Positions 54,222-63,059 of a stretch of DNA of 64,000 nucleotides are shown in pieces. Source of the DNA: Akkermansiaceae bacterium UBA2381 (GTDB lineage Bacteria > Verrucomicrobiota > Verrucomicrobiia > Verrucomicrobiales > DEV007); NCBI GenBank assembly GCA_002344215.1, contig DDSV01000008.1, positions 67,225-131,224 of the forward strand. The letters are read 5' to 3'. The translations under genes and the position numbers were made by a program. Every line of letters begins with the position of its first letter. The first letter of the stretch is position 1. The notes beneath the pieces were generated by a model that did no database searches, had not been told where the DNA came from, and worked only from the letters and a program-made list of their open reading frames with translations.

Positions 54222-57200
54222 ATGAGCCGCCTTTTTCGAACCTTTTTTCTGCTCTCTCTCTTCGCTGGCCCCGCCTCGGCCAGGGAAAAGCTGCGTTTCA
54301 ACCGCGACATCCGCCCCATTCTCTCGGATGCCTGTTTCCACTGCCACGGTCCCGATGAAAAGGAGCGCAAGGGCGGCCTGCGCCTCGACCTTGCGGAGAA
54401 GGCCTTTCAAGCGGGTAAATCGGGACTCGTCCCCATCACTCCAGGGAATCCGGACGAAAGCGAGATCCTGGTGAGGATTTTCCTTGAGTCGGGCGACTCC
54501 GACTTCATGCCGCCGCCCGAGAGCGGCAAGACCCTCACGCCCGCCCAACGCGACACGCTCAAACGTTGGATCGAAGAGGGTGCGGAGTATGAGGGGCACT
54601 GGGCTTTCGAAAAACCGGAGCGTCCCGCCCTGCCTGCGGGAAAGGAGGCCCAGCATCCCGTCGACGCCTTTCTGATGGACCGTCTCGAAAGGGAAGGGTT
54701 GGCGATGCAGACCGAGGCGGACCGGGAAACGCTCCTGCGCCGGGTCTCGCTAGATCTCACCGGGCTGCCACCCACGCTTGCCGAGCTTGATGCGTTTCTC
54801 TCGGACGGTTCGCCGGGAGCCTATGAAAAGGCCGTCGACCGGCTCCTCGCTTCGCCGCACTATGGGGAGCGTATGGCGATGGATTGGCTCGACTTCGCCC
54901 GCTACGCCGACAGCAACGGATTCCAGAGCGACGGCAGCCGCCAGATGTGGCTCTGGCGCGATTGGTTGATCCATGCCTACAACCGCAACCTGACCTTCGA
55001 CCGGTTCACGATCGAGCAGCTTGCCGGCGATCTCCTTCCGAATGCAACCCGGGACCAGATCATTGCGACCGGCTTCAACCGCAATCACCGGCTCAATGGT
55101 GAGGGCGGTCGGATCGAAGCGGAATGGTTCGTCGAAACCGTGATCGACCGCGTCGAAACCACGGGCATGACCTGGATGGCTCTGACGCTGAACTGCGCCC
55201 GGTGCCATGACCACAAGTATGACCCGATTTCCCAGAAAGAGTTCTACGGACTCTTCGCCTATTTCAATTCAAACGAGGAGAGCGGGGTGCTTGGTCCCGA
55301 GGGGAAGAACGGGGTTAACACGCCGCCTCTCCTCCGCGTGCCCGACGAAACCCAGGCCGCCGAACTTGCTCGCCTTGAAGGGGAGGTTGCGAAAGCCGAA
55401 GCCGCTGTGAAAGCTTCGGGCGGAGCAATGGCGGCGGCCCTTGCCAAGTGGGAATCGGAGACGCGAGCCAGACTGACCGGCCCCGGCGGAGCCTTGTCGG
55501 CGAGCCCCTGGGTCGCGGCCTCGGGGGAAAGCGCGAAGAGCCTCGGTGGAGCGAGTCTCATCCGGCAAGCCGATGGATCATGGCTCGCGGGTGGAAAAAA
55601 TCCTAGCAATGACACCTACGAGATCACCTTGCCGGCGAATGGCGGGACGGTCGGGGGCATCCTTCTCGAGGTCTTTCCCGATGCGTCGCTCCCCGGGAAA
55701 AGTCTGGGTCGCGGATCGAACGGGAACTTTGTCATGACCGGCGTCGAGCTGGCGCTTCGTCTCCCGGATGGCAAGGAGCAGGTCGTGCCACTGACGAAAG
55801 CCGAAGCGGACTACGCGCAGAAAGGCTACGGCGTCGCCGCGATCCTCGAGAACGCGAAGGCTCCCAACGCGAAGGCGGCGAAGGGCTGGGCCATCGACGG
55901 CAACAGCGCCGATAAGAAACTCGCCCGTCGCGCCATGTTTCTCGCCGCCGCTCCGGTCGCGGTGCCTGCCGGTGCAACGATCACGGTTCGCCTGCGGCAT
56001 CAGTCGAATTTCGGCGATCACAATGCCGGACGCTTCCGGATCTCCACGACAGCCTTCGAGCCCGCTCTCGTGAAACTCGACGGCGGCTCCGGACTGCCCG
56101 CGAACCTCATCGCGATTCTCACGGGTGATCCCGGAAAACGCAGCGAGGCGGATCGCAAGGCACTCGATGATTGGTTCCGTAAGTATACGGATCATCCCGA
56201 AAAGAGTGCCAGGGCGGCGCTCGAGGTCGCCAAGGCAAAACGCACCGACTACGAGCAATCGCTGCCGAGCGTGATGGTGATGAAGGAGAAACCCGCGCCA
56301 CGCGAGGCTTTTGTTCTCAATCGTGGAGAATACGATCGCCCCACTGACCAGGTGGAGCGCCATCTCCCCGCCGCCCTGCCGCCGCTGCCCGCGGGTGCTC
56401 CGCAAAACCGTCTCGGGCTCGCGCAATGGCTGGTCTCGGACGATCATCCGCTGACCGCGCGGGTCTGGATCAACCGTGAATGGGAGCGGCTCTTCGGCAC
56501 GGGCATCGTGAAGACTTCGGAGAATTTCGGGTCGCAGGCCGAGTGGCCCGTTCATGCCGAATTGCTGGACTGGCTCGCGGTTGAGTTTGTCTCACCGACC
56601 GTGCTTCCGGCGGTCGATGGAAAGGCGGCGCAGGCCTGGGACATGAAGGCGATGATCAAATTCCTCGTCATGAGCCGTGCCTACCGGCAGAGCTCCTCGG
56701 TCACGCCCGAACTCGTCGAGCGCGATCCGGAGAACCGGCTCCTCGCGCGCGGTCCGCGCTTCCGTCTCCGCGGGGAACTCGTCCGCGACCAGGCTCTTGC
56801 GGTGGCCGGACTGATGGCCCCGAAGGTCGGCGGGCCGAGCGTGCGTCCCTACATGCCCGAGGGCGTCTGGGACGAAACGAGCCGCTACGGTGATCTGCGC
56901 GGCTACAAGGCCGATACGGGTGAAGGCCTCTATCGCCGCAGCTTTTACACGATCTGGAAACGCACCGGGGCGCCGCCGACGATGCTGCTCTTCGACGCAC
57001 CGAATCGCGAGACCTGCACGCCGAAGCGTTCGCGCACGAACACCCCGCTGCAGGCGCTAGCGCTGATGAACGAGGTGACCTTCGTCGAAGCCTCGCGCGC
57101 TCTCGCCGAGCGCATGATGCGCGAGGGCGGCAAGACGCCCGAAGAGCGGCTCACGACCGGCTATCGTCTCGCGACTTCGCGCCGCCCCGATGCCGAGACG

Positions 57201-57389
57201 CTGCTCTTCCTCCGCGATGGTTTCGGCAGCCGCCTCGCCGAATTCCAGTCGCAGCCCGAGTCCGCCAAAGCCCTGATTTCGCACGGTGCCTCGAAGTCCG
57301 ATCCCAAACTGGATCCGGCCGAGCTCGCCGCTTACACCGTCTCGGCCAACATCCTTCTCAACCTCGACCGCGTTATCACCCGCGACTGA
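54222..57389 (+). CDS. PSCyt1-PSCyt2-PSD1 (DUF1549/DUF1553) cytochrome-like protein
   Basis: 1055 aa from the ATG at 54222 (MSRLFRTFFLL). Signal peptide, then a c-type haem motif CFHCHG (PSCyt1, residue ~40). PSCyt2/DUF1549 follows (EADRETLLRRVSLDLTGLPP; NRNHRLNGEGGRIEAEW), and the PSD1/DUF1553 C-terminal region (TARVWINREWERLFGTGIV, LDAPNRETCTPKRSRTNTP) ends the chain. A ~300-residue insertion in the middle looks like a carbohydrate-binding beta domain. It is 9 bases before a DUF1501 gene, the usual pair. Exported; function unestablished, electron transfer or glycan breakdown proposed. Confidence 0.92.
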   Translation: MSRLFRTFFLLSLFAGPASAREKLRFNRDIRPILSDACFHCHGPDEKERKGGLRLDLAEKAFQAGKSGLVPITPGNPDESEILVRIFLESGDSDFMPPPESGKTLTPAQRDTLKRWIEEGAEYEGHWAFEKPERPALPAGKEAQHPVDAFLMDRLEREGLAMQTEADRETLLRRVSLDLTGLPPTLAELDAFLSDGSPGAYEKAVDRLLASPHYGERMAMDWLDFARYADSNGFQSDGSRQMWLWRDWLIHAYNRNLTFDRFTIEQLAGDLLPNATRDQIIATGFNRNHRLNGEGGRIEAEWFVETVIDRVETTGMTWMALTLNCARCHDHKYDPISQKEFYGLFAYFNSNEESGVLGPEGKNGVNTPPLLRVPDETQAAELARLEGEVAKAEAAVKASGGAMAAALAKWESETRARLTGPGGALSASPWVAASGESAKSLGGASLIRQADGSWLAGGKNPSNDTYEITLPANGGTVGGILLEVFPDASLPGKSLGRGSNGNFVMTGVELALRLPDGKEQVVPLTKAEADYAQKGYGVAAILENAKAPNAKAAKGWAIDGNSADKKLARRAMFLAAAPVAVPAGATITVRLRHQSNFGDHNAGRFRISTTAFEPALVKLDGGSGLPANLIAILTGDPGKRSEADRKALDDWFRKYTDHPEKSARAALEVAKAKRTDYEQSLPSVMVMKEKPAPREAFVLNRGEYDRPTDQVERHLPAALPPLPAGAPQNRLGLAQWLVSDDHPLTARVWINREWERLFGTGIVKTSENFGSQAEWPVHAELLDWLAVEFVSPTVLPAVDGKAAQAWDMKAMIKFLVMSRAYRQSSSVTPELVERDPENRLLARGPRFRLRGELVRDQALAVAGLMAPKVGGPSVRPYMPEGVWDETSRYGDLRGYKADTGEGLYRRSFYTIWKRTGAPPTMLLFDAPNRETCTPKRSRTNTPLQALALMNEVTFVEASRALAERMMREGGKTPEERLTTGYRLATSRRPDAETLLFLRDGFGSRLAEFQSQPESAKALISHGASKSDPKLDPAELAAYTVSANILLNLDRVITRD

Positions 57390-57398
57390 TTCTTTGCC

Positions 57399-58883
57399 AT
57401 GAACCCTTTTCGCGATCTCCTTTCTACGCGTCCCGACGGGGGCGCCCTCCAGGATCTCCTCAACCGACGCCTCTTTCTCGGACGCGGAGCCTCCGCGCTC
57501 GGATCGGCCGCTTTGGCGGGTTTGTTAGGGCAGCGGTCCGAAGCCGCCAACGCTTCTTCCGGTCCGGGATTGCCCTCCTTTCCGAATCATCCGGCGAAGG
57601 CAAAACGGGTCATCTACCTCTTCCAGTCGGGCGCGCCCTCGCAGATGGATCTTTTCGATCCGAAACCGCAGATGGAGGCGCAGCGGGGCAAGGATCTGCC
57701 CGAGTCGATCCGCCAGGGACAGCGGCTCACGACGATGACCTCGGGACAGAAGAGTTTTCCGGTCGCCCCGAGCCTTTTCAAATTCGCCCAACACGGCGAA
57801 AGCGGCGCCTGGATGAGCGATCTGCTCCCGCATCTCTCCGGCGTCGCCGACGATCTCTGTTTCATCCGCTCGATGCACACCGAGGCGATCAATCACGATC
57901 CCGCGATCACCTTCTGCCAGACGGGACACCAGCTCGCCGGTCGCCCCAGCATCGGAGCCTGGCTCAGCTACGGTCTTGGGACGGACAATGCCGACCTGCC
58001 GGCCTACGTCGTACTCACCTCCTTTGGCACGGGACGCCGCGACGACCAGCCGCTCTACGACCGGCTCTGGTCTTCGGGCTTTTTGCCGACGCAGCATCAG
58101 GGGGTGAAATTCCGCAACATCGGCGATCCCGTCCTCTATCTTTCCGATCCCGCCGGGATGAGCCGCGGGATGCGGCGGAGCATGCTCGACGAACTCGCGG
58201 CACTGAACCAGCGCGACCACAAGGTCTTCGGCGATCCCGAGATCGACGCCCGCATTTCGCAATACGAGATGGCCTTCCGCATGCAGAGCAGCGTGCCGGA
58301 ATTGACGGATCTGTCAGGGGAATCCGAGGCCACGCTCGCGATGTATGGTCCCGAAGTGAAGACGCCCGGTACCTACGCGGCGAATTGTCTCCTCGCCCGC
58401 CGTCTCGCCGAGCGCGACGTCCGCTGCATCCAGCTCTTCCACATGGGCTGGGATCACCACGGCGGTCTGCCGAACGCGATCAAGGGCCAGTGCCGCGACA
58501 CCGACCAGCCCACCGCCGCCCTCATCACCGATCTGAAGCAACGCGGCCTCCTCGAGGATACCCTCATCGTCTGGGGCGGGGAATTCGGACGCACGATCTA
58601 CTCGCAGGGCGCGCTCACCGAGACCAACTACGGCCGCGACCACCATCCACGCTGCTTCACCGTCTTCCTCGCCGGAGCCGGGATCAAGCCGGGCATGACC
58701 CTCGGGGAGACGGATGACTACTGCTACAACATCACCAGCGATCCTGTGCACGTGCACGATCTCAACGCCACGATCCTGCATCTGTTAGGCGTAAATCACA
58801 AGAAGCTCACCTACCGCTTCCAGGGCCGCGATTTCCGGCTCACGGACATCCACGGTGAGCTGGTGAAGAAGATTCTGGTGTAG
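57399..58883 (+). CDS. DUF1501 protein (paired with PSD1)
   Basis: 494 aa. Tat signal NRRLFLGRGASALGSAALAG. The DUF1501 core begins KRVIYLFQSGAPSQMDLFDPKP and ends with DTLIVWGGEFGRT, RDHHPRCFTVFLAGAGIKPG and an HDLNATILHLLG metal-binding-like motif. Paired with the preceding PSD1 gene (9-base gap), so the two form an operon. Function is not established. Confidence 0.92.
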   Translation: MNPFRDLLSTRPDGGALQDLLNRRLFLGRGASALGSAALAGLLGQRSEAANASSGPGLPSFPNHPAKAKRVIYLFQSGAPSQMDLFDPKPQMEAQRGKDLPESIRQGQRLTTMTSGQKSFPVAPSLFKFAQHGESGAWMSDLLPHLSGVADDLCFIRSMHTEAINHDPAITFCQTGHQLAGRPSIGAWLSYGLGTDNADLPAYVVLTSFGTGRRDDQPLYDRLWSSGFLPTQHQGVKFRNIGDPVLYLSDPAGMSRGMRRSMLDELAALNQRDHKVFGDPEIDARISQYEMAFRMQSSVPELTDLSGESEATLAMYGPEVKTPGTYAANCLLARRLAERDVRCIQLFHMGWDHHGGLPNAIKGQCRDTDQPTAALITDLKQRGLLEDTLIVWGGEFGRTIYSQGALTETNYGRDHHPRCFTVFLAGAGIKPGMTLGETDDYCYNITSDPVHVHDLNATILHLLGVNHKKLTYRFQGRDFRLTDIHGELVKKILV

Positions 58884-58889
58884 CGGTGT

Positions 58890-59513
58890 CTAGCGTCCGA
58901 CGAACGTCACATAACGCCAGAGATCGCCGTAGCCGCGGCCGATTTGCCGCACGACCGCTTCGTATCCCGCATCGAGCTGGGCGAGGATCTGTCCCTCCAT
59001 GCGGACGTGATTCACGCCCATCCATTTGCGGAACCAGGTCCAGCGGGTCTCGTGGAAATCGACCACGGCGATGACCCCGCCTTCGCGGAGATCCCCGCGG
59101 CAGAGGCGGATGACCTCGTCAAAACCGGGATTGATCATCGAAAGCGCGTAGCTGATGACGATGAGATCGAACTTCCCGTCTTCACCCGCGACCGGTCCAT
59201 TGTAGGGGCGGTGGAGTAGATCGATGCGGTCGGCGAAAGGCGCGATCTTGGCGCGGGCGCAGTCGAGCATGTCGGAGGAAAGATCGAGTCCCGTGATCTT
59301 GGCTCCGGGAAAGGCCTCCGCGAGCGCGACGAGATTCTTTCCTGTGCCGCAGCCGATTTCAAGGATGCGAGTCGGCGTTTTGACCTGATCCGCGACCGTC
59401 GCGATGAGACCTCGCCGCCCGAAGAGAAAGGCCCAGCGGGTGGCGTCGTAGAACTTCGCGTGCCAGCGGTAGTAGCCGCGCAGGGAAGAGGCATTGCGGT
59501 CCGCGTCGCTCAT
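58890..59513 (-). CDS. btaB: Betaine lipid N-methyltransferase (BtaB-like)
   Basis: 207 aa from the ATG at 59513. Class I methyltransferase: ILEIGCGTGKNLVALA (SAM motif I) and FDLIVISYALSMINP (motif IV) after a YYRWHAKFYDATRW start. The ATG overlaps the btaA stop by 4 bases (ATGA), so the two are translationally coupled. BtaB transfers three methyls to diacylglyceryl-homoserine to give DGTS. Assignment rests on the family motifs plus the BtaA partner. Confidence 0.8.
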   Translation of the reverse strand: MSDADRNASSLRGYYRWHAKFYDATRWAFLFGRRGLIATVADQVKTPTRILEIGCGTGKNLVALAEAFPGAKITGLDLSSDMLDCARAKIAPFADRIDLLHRPYNGPVAGEDGKFDLIVISYALSMINPGFDEVIRLCRGDLREGGVIAVVDFHETRWTWFRKWMGVNHVRMEGQILAQLDAGYEAVVRQIGRGYGDLWRYVTFVGR

Positions 59514-60694
59514 GCGGTGACGTGGGCGAAAAGGGTGCAGCCGTAGGTGCCGACACGGTCGATCCGATGAAGCGCCCCGGTGCGGGCCTCGTCGACGAGT
59601 TCGAGCCGTTCGCGGGCGAAGGCGGGAATGAAATCGATCGCCGGACTCGCCGAACGCATCAGGATCGCGGTGCCGGGACGGCTGTTCTCGAGGATGAGTT
59701 GCCATTCCTCGGCGAGGGCTTCGGGACGATGGGCCGCCATCCAGTCCTGGTGATCGAGGAGGACGTAATGCGAATAGGCGGCGGGATGCTCGCGGAGGAA
59801 ATTCGCGATCGTCGTGCTGTGGGTCTTGAGGCGGTCGACCCGATCGCGGAGGACGGCCTGATGCTCCTCGCGGAGATAGTTCGGACAGCATTCACGGGTG
59901 TAGCGACCGCGCAGATAGACCTGCCAGAAGTAGTTTTCCCAAAAGGGGATCTCGGTGAAGACCTGTTCGAGCTTGGCCTGGAGGAATCCGGGGATGCCGC
60001 CGGCAAAGCTTTTCTCGATCAAGCGGATCTGCGCCCGGGGCACGCCGAGCATGGCCATGGAGACGGGCTGCTTGAGAAGCCAGGTGACCAGTTTGGTCCA
60101 AAGGATGGGCCGCACTTCCTCGTAGATGGCCTGCTGTTCCTCGATCGACTTCGCTTCTAGAATCGCGGCGGCGCTCTCACGCAGTTTGCCGCGTCCGCTC
60201 GTGAAGGTCTTCAGCGCGATCCACGCCATCTGCCCGGCGGTGCCGCGGTAGTAGAAGGAGGGATTCAGTGGCGAGCTCTTGAAGTAATAGTGTTTCTCCC
60301 TCCAATAACGGTTCGCGTAGGGAGGGAGAAGATCACCGAGCTCCTTGCGGAGGTTCTTGAAGTCAGGGTGGGCTCCCTCGCCGAAAAGCGCGAAGAGATC
60401 CTCGAAGCGGTCGCGCCGGATCATCGCGACCTTGAGCTGGAGCAGGGCGTTCTGCCGGGGATTCATGTCCACCGCATGGATCTCGGCGGGGGCGTCGAGG
60501 AGGTAATCGAGGGCGTTGCAGCCCGCGCTCGTGATCATGACGACACGGCTCTCGCGGTCGAGGGCCATCAGCTCGCGGTCGATGCGCGGATCCTCCCAGC
60601 AGGCGTTGTAGACGAGGTTGCCCCCGTGGACCCGTTGAAAGGTCGCGTCCTGGGCGCGGTGATGGATCCTGGTGGGTGCGACGGTTTCCGGCAT
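59510..60694 (-). CDS. btaA: SAM:diacylglycerol 3-amino-3-carboxypropyltransferase (BtaA, DUF3419)
   Basis: 394 aa. BtaA-type DUF3419 protein: NLVYNACWEDPRIDRELM, VVMITSAGCNALDYLLDAP and IHAVDMNPRQNALLQLK (SAM-binding), with HYVLLDHQDWMAA and RPGTAILMRSASP in the C-terminal half. It moves the aminocarboxypropyl group of SAM to diacylglycerol, the first step to betaine lipid DGTS. Together with btaB downstream it makes a complete pathway. DGTS replaces phospholipids during phosphate limitation in bacteria that have it; no Pho box was identified. Confidence 0.88.
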   Translation of the reverse strand: MPETVAPTRIHHRAQDATFQRVHGGNLVYNACWEDPRIDRELMALDRESRVVMITSAGCNALDYLLDAPAEIHAVDMNPRQNALLQLKVAMIRRDRFEDLFALFGEGAHPDFKNLRKELGDLLPPYANRYWREKHYYFKSSPLNPSFYYRGTAGQMAWIALKTFTSGRGKLRESAAAILEAKSIEEQQAIYEEVRPILWTKLVTWLLKQPVSMAMLGVPRAQIRLIEKSFAGGIPGFLQAKLEQVFTEIPFWENYFWQVYLRGRYTRECCPNYLREEHQAVLRDRVDRLKTHSTTIANFLREHPAAYSHYVLLDHQDWMAAHRPEALAEEWQLILENSRPGTAILMRSASPAIDFIPAFARERLELVDEARTGALHRIDRVGTYGCTLFAHVTA

Positions 60695-60767
60695 AGGCCG
60701 AAGGAGCCTTAAGAAGTACGGAATTTCACGTCTGGTGTGGTGACGAAAGTGTCAGGTTGGGGGGCGA

Positions 60768-61214
60768 TCACGGCTTGGACATATCGAGGGGCTTCAAGCC
60801 CGCAAGTTTTGCGGCGGTGAGTTGGCGCCGGTCAGTCGAAACGAATTCTTTGCAGCCAAGAAGCCTGGCCGCCGCAATGTGCATGAGGTCGAGAGTGCGA
60901 CATCCGGTCTTGAGGGTAATCGCCGTTGAAAGTCGAAGACTCTCTGCCGCAATCTCGTCGAGAGAGAGTCCCACGGGCAGAAATTTGCCCTCTTTCGTCA
61001 ATTCCTTCAGCAGGTTTTTGGCGGTCGCAAGTTGAGCTGTTGTGATGTGCTCGCGAAACGCCATCGCATTCAAGGCGGTTTCCATCTCGAGTTCGATCAA
61101 TCTTGAGACGAGTACGGGAACTTTGCGTCTTTTGACGAACGATAGCACTTCGCCGCTGAGCGGTTCCGGCACGATCAGTTTCAGGGCGACGCCGGTATCG
61201 AAAAACGGGCCCAT
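60768..61214 (-). CDS. vapC: PIN-domain (VapC-type) toxin
   Basis: 148 aa. PIN-domain ribonuclease: FFDTGVALKL (D6), SRLIELEMETALN (E), TLDLMHIAAARLLG (D) and VSTDRRQL (D) give the acidic metal-binding set. The start codon overlaps the antitoxin stop (TAATG). Typical VapC cleaves tRNA or rRNA. Confidence 0.85.
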   Translation of the reverse strand: MGPFFDTGVALKLIVPEPLSGEVLSFVKRRKVPVLVSRLIELEMETALNAMAFREHITTAQLATAKNLLKELTKEGKFLPVGLSLDEIAAESLRLSTAITLKTGCRTLDLMHIAAARLLGCKEFVSTDRRQLTAAKLAGLKPLDMSKP

Positions 61215-61459
61215 TACCGTGTCCCCCGGAGATCCTCGAGGGTATCGTCGACCGCTTCCACCTGAGTTGTTCCCCAGATTCCGATGAGACGCTCGCTGTG
61301 ACCGTCCCAGTTGGTCCGGGCAGCCGCTGCCGAGGGAACGGGTGAAAGCCGGGCAACGGGCACTTTCCGGCGCACGATCTCGACGGTTTCGCCACCTTCA
61401 ACCGCCTTGAGAATCTTCGCAAGATTGTGCTGGGCTTCACGAACCGTGACGGATTTCAT
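61214..61459 (-). CDS. Phd/YefM-type antitoxin
   Basis: 81 aa from the ATG at 61459 (MKSVTVREAQHNLAKILKAV). The N-terminal half is the Phd fold, which binds DNA and autoregulates; GETVEIVRRKVPVARLSP is the usual family beta region. The C-terminal ~35 residues should mask the toxin. Overlaps vapC by one base. Confidence 0.85.
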   Translation of the reverse strand: MKSVTVREAQHNLAKILKAVEGGETVEIVRRKVPVARLSPVPSAAAARTNWDGHSERLIGIWGTTQVEAVDDTLEDLRGTR

Positions 61460-61528
61460 GACGCACAATAATGCCGCACAAATGCAAGGTCAAGAGGTGG
61501 ATGATACCCGTGGAGAGGTGGGGGCCCC

Positions 61529-62926
61529 TCACGCCACCACCTCCAGAATCGGCTCACCGCTCGAGATCATCAACGGCCTGCCCTGCGTGTCGTGATATTC
61601 CGCCGTCGGATCGATGCCGAGCAGGTAATAGATCGTGGCGGAGAGATCCTCGAGCTTCACGGGCTTCTCGATCGGATTGCTGCCGGTCTCGTCGCTGGCC
61701 CCGTGGATGTAGCCGCGCTTCACGCCACCTCCGGCGAGGAGGACGCTGTAGCAGTTCGGCCAGTGGTCGCGGCTCGCGTTTTTGTTGATCTTCGGGGTCC
61801 GGCCGAATTCGCCCATCCAGACGACGAGGGTCTCGTCGAGGAGACCGCGGTGTTCGAGATCGTAGATCAGGGTCGGCAGGGTCGTCTCGGTGACGGGATA
61901 GTGATACTGCTCGACGATGGGGAACATCCGGGTGTCGTTGAACCCATGGGTGTCCCAGCCGCCTTCGGTGATGCTCTGGCCGCCGATCCCGCTCGAGAAA
62001 TAGCAGGTCACGAATTTCACCCCGTTCTCGACGAGGCGCCGCGCGAGAAGACAACCCTGGCCATAAGTGGTGCGTCCGTAGGCGTCGCGGATCTTCTGCG
62101 GCTCGGAGGCGATGTCGAAAGCGTCGCGGACCCGTTCGCTGTTGAGCATGGCGATGGCGCTCTTGTAATAGTCGTCGAGGCCGCGTGCTTCAGCGGAATG
62201 ATCGAGGAGTCGCGACTGGCGGTCGATCAGCTCCTGCAATCCGCGCCGGGCGTGAAGACGGTCGAGGCTGAGGTTGTCGGGCAGGCTCAGCTCGGGCAGT
62301 TTGAAATTCGCCTCGTTGGGATCGCGCGGGACGAAGAGTGGATCGTGCTTTTTCCCGAGGAAACTCGCGGCCTGTCCCGGGGTGCGCGAGCCATCGGCGA
62401 CGACGTGCGGGTAAGTGACGAAGGTAGGCAGTCCGCCGGGAGGATTGGGGGCGAGGTAGTCGACTACAGAGCCGTAGGCGGGCCGCAGGTCGATGGAGTC
62501 GCGGAGGCGTTGGTCATCCGTCGGCGGGGCGTGGCCCGAGAGCGCGTAGTAGCCCGCCGAGTTGTGATTCTTCATGTTGTGATAGACCGAACGGATCACG
62601 GTGAAGCGATCCATGATCTTCGCGACGCGGGGCAGGTGCTCGTTCGTGAGCAGGTCGGGATTGCTCGTGCGGATCGCCTTGTGGGGAGTCCGGTATTCGG
62701 AGGGGGCATTCAGCTTCAGGTCGAACATGTCGACGTGCGAGGGGCCGCCCCATTGGAAGAGGAAAATGACCGACTTGGCCCGCGCCGGAGGCCGTCCCCC
62801 GGGATACTCGCTGCCCGCGAGGATCTTCGGCAGGGTCAAGCCAAGCGCCCCCATCCCGCCGGCCTTGATGAGCTGGCGGCGGGAAAGACGAAGGGCTTCG
62901 AAACCGGGGCAGGCGGGGGATTTCAT
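61529..62926 (-). CDS. DUF1501 protein (paired with the PSD1 gene at the right edge)
   Basis: 465 aa. N-terminal Tat-like signal LSRRQLIKAGGMGALGLTLP. Core motifs SVIFLFQWGGPSHVDMFDLK, DETLVVWMGEFGRTP and SRDHWPNCYSVLLAGGGVKRG, then a metal-site-like ENPVKLEDLSATIYYLLG (ENP reads SNPIEKPV) near the end. Preceded on the minus strand by the partial PSD1 gene, with a 130-base gap that carries repeats. Confidence 0.9.
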   Translation of the reverse strand: MKSPACPGFEALRLSRRQLIKAGGMGALGLTLPKILAGSEYPGGRPPARAKSVIFLFQWGGPSHVDMFDLKLNAPSEYRTPHKAIRTSNPDLLTNEHLPRVAKIMDRFTVIRSVYHNMKNHNSAGYYALSGHAPPTDDQRLRDSIDLRPAYGSVVDYLAPNPPGGLPTFVTYPHVVADGSRTPGQAASFLGKKHDPLFVPRDPNEANFKLPELSLPDNLSLDRLHARRGLQELIDRQSRLLDHSAEARGLDDYYKSAIAMLNSERVRDAFDIASEPQKIRDAYGRTTYGQGCLLARRLVENGVKFVTCYFSSGIGGQSITEGGWDTHGFNDTRMFPIVEQYHYPVTETTLPTLIYDLEHRGLLDETLVVWMGEFGRTPKINKNASRDHWPNCYSVLLAGGGVKRGYIHGASDETGSNPIEKPVKLEDLSATIYYLLGIDPTAEYHDTQGRPLMISSGEPILEVVA

Positions 62927-62951
62927 GGGGAAATGGTAAACTCACAGGCGC

Positions 62952-63052
62952 GGAGACATCTGTGTAATCCGTGCCCATCGGTGCCCATCCGTGTTTCAAA
63001 CCAAAAACACAGATGATCACAGATGCGCTTCGCTCGCACAGATGACACGGAT
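62952..63052. repeat. Dispersed CATCTGTG-type intergenic repeat (copy 2)
   Basis: The PSD1-DUF1501 intergenic region is filled with CATCTGTG, CCCATCCGTG and complementary CACAGATG words; CACAGATG occurs three times in 63009-63044. These short AT/GC-balanced motifs resemble intergenic repeats common in this phylum. A similar block is at 19757-19803. Confidence 0.5.
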
Positions 63053-63059
63053 GGGGTTC

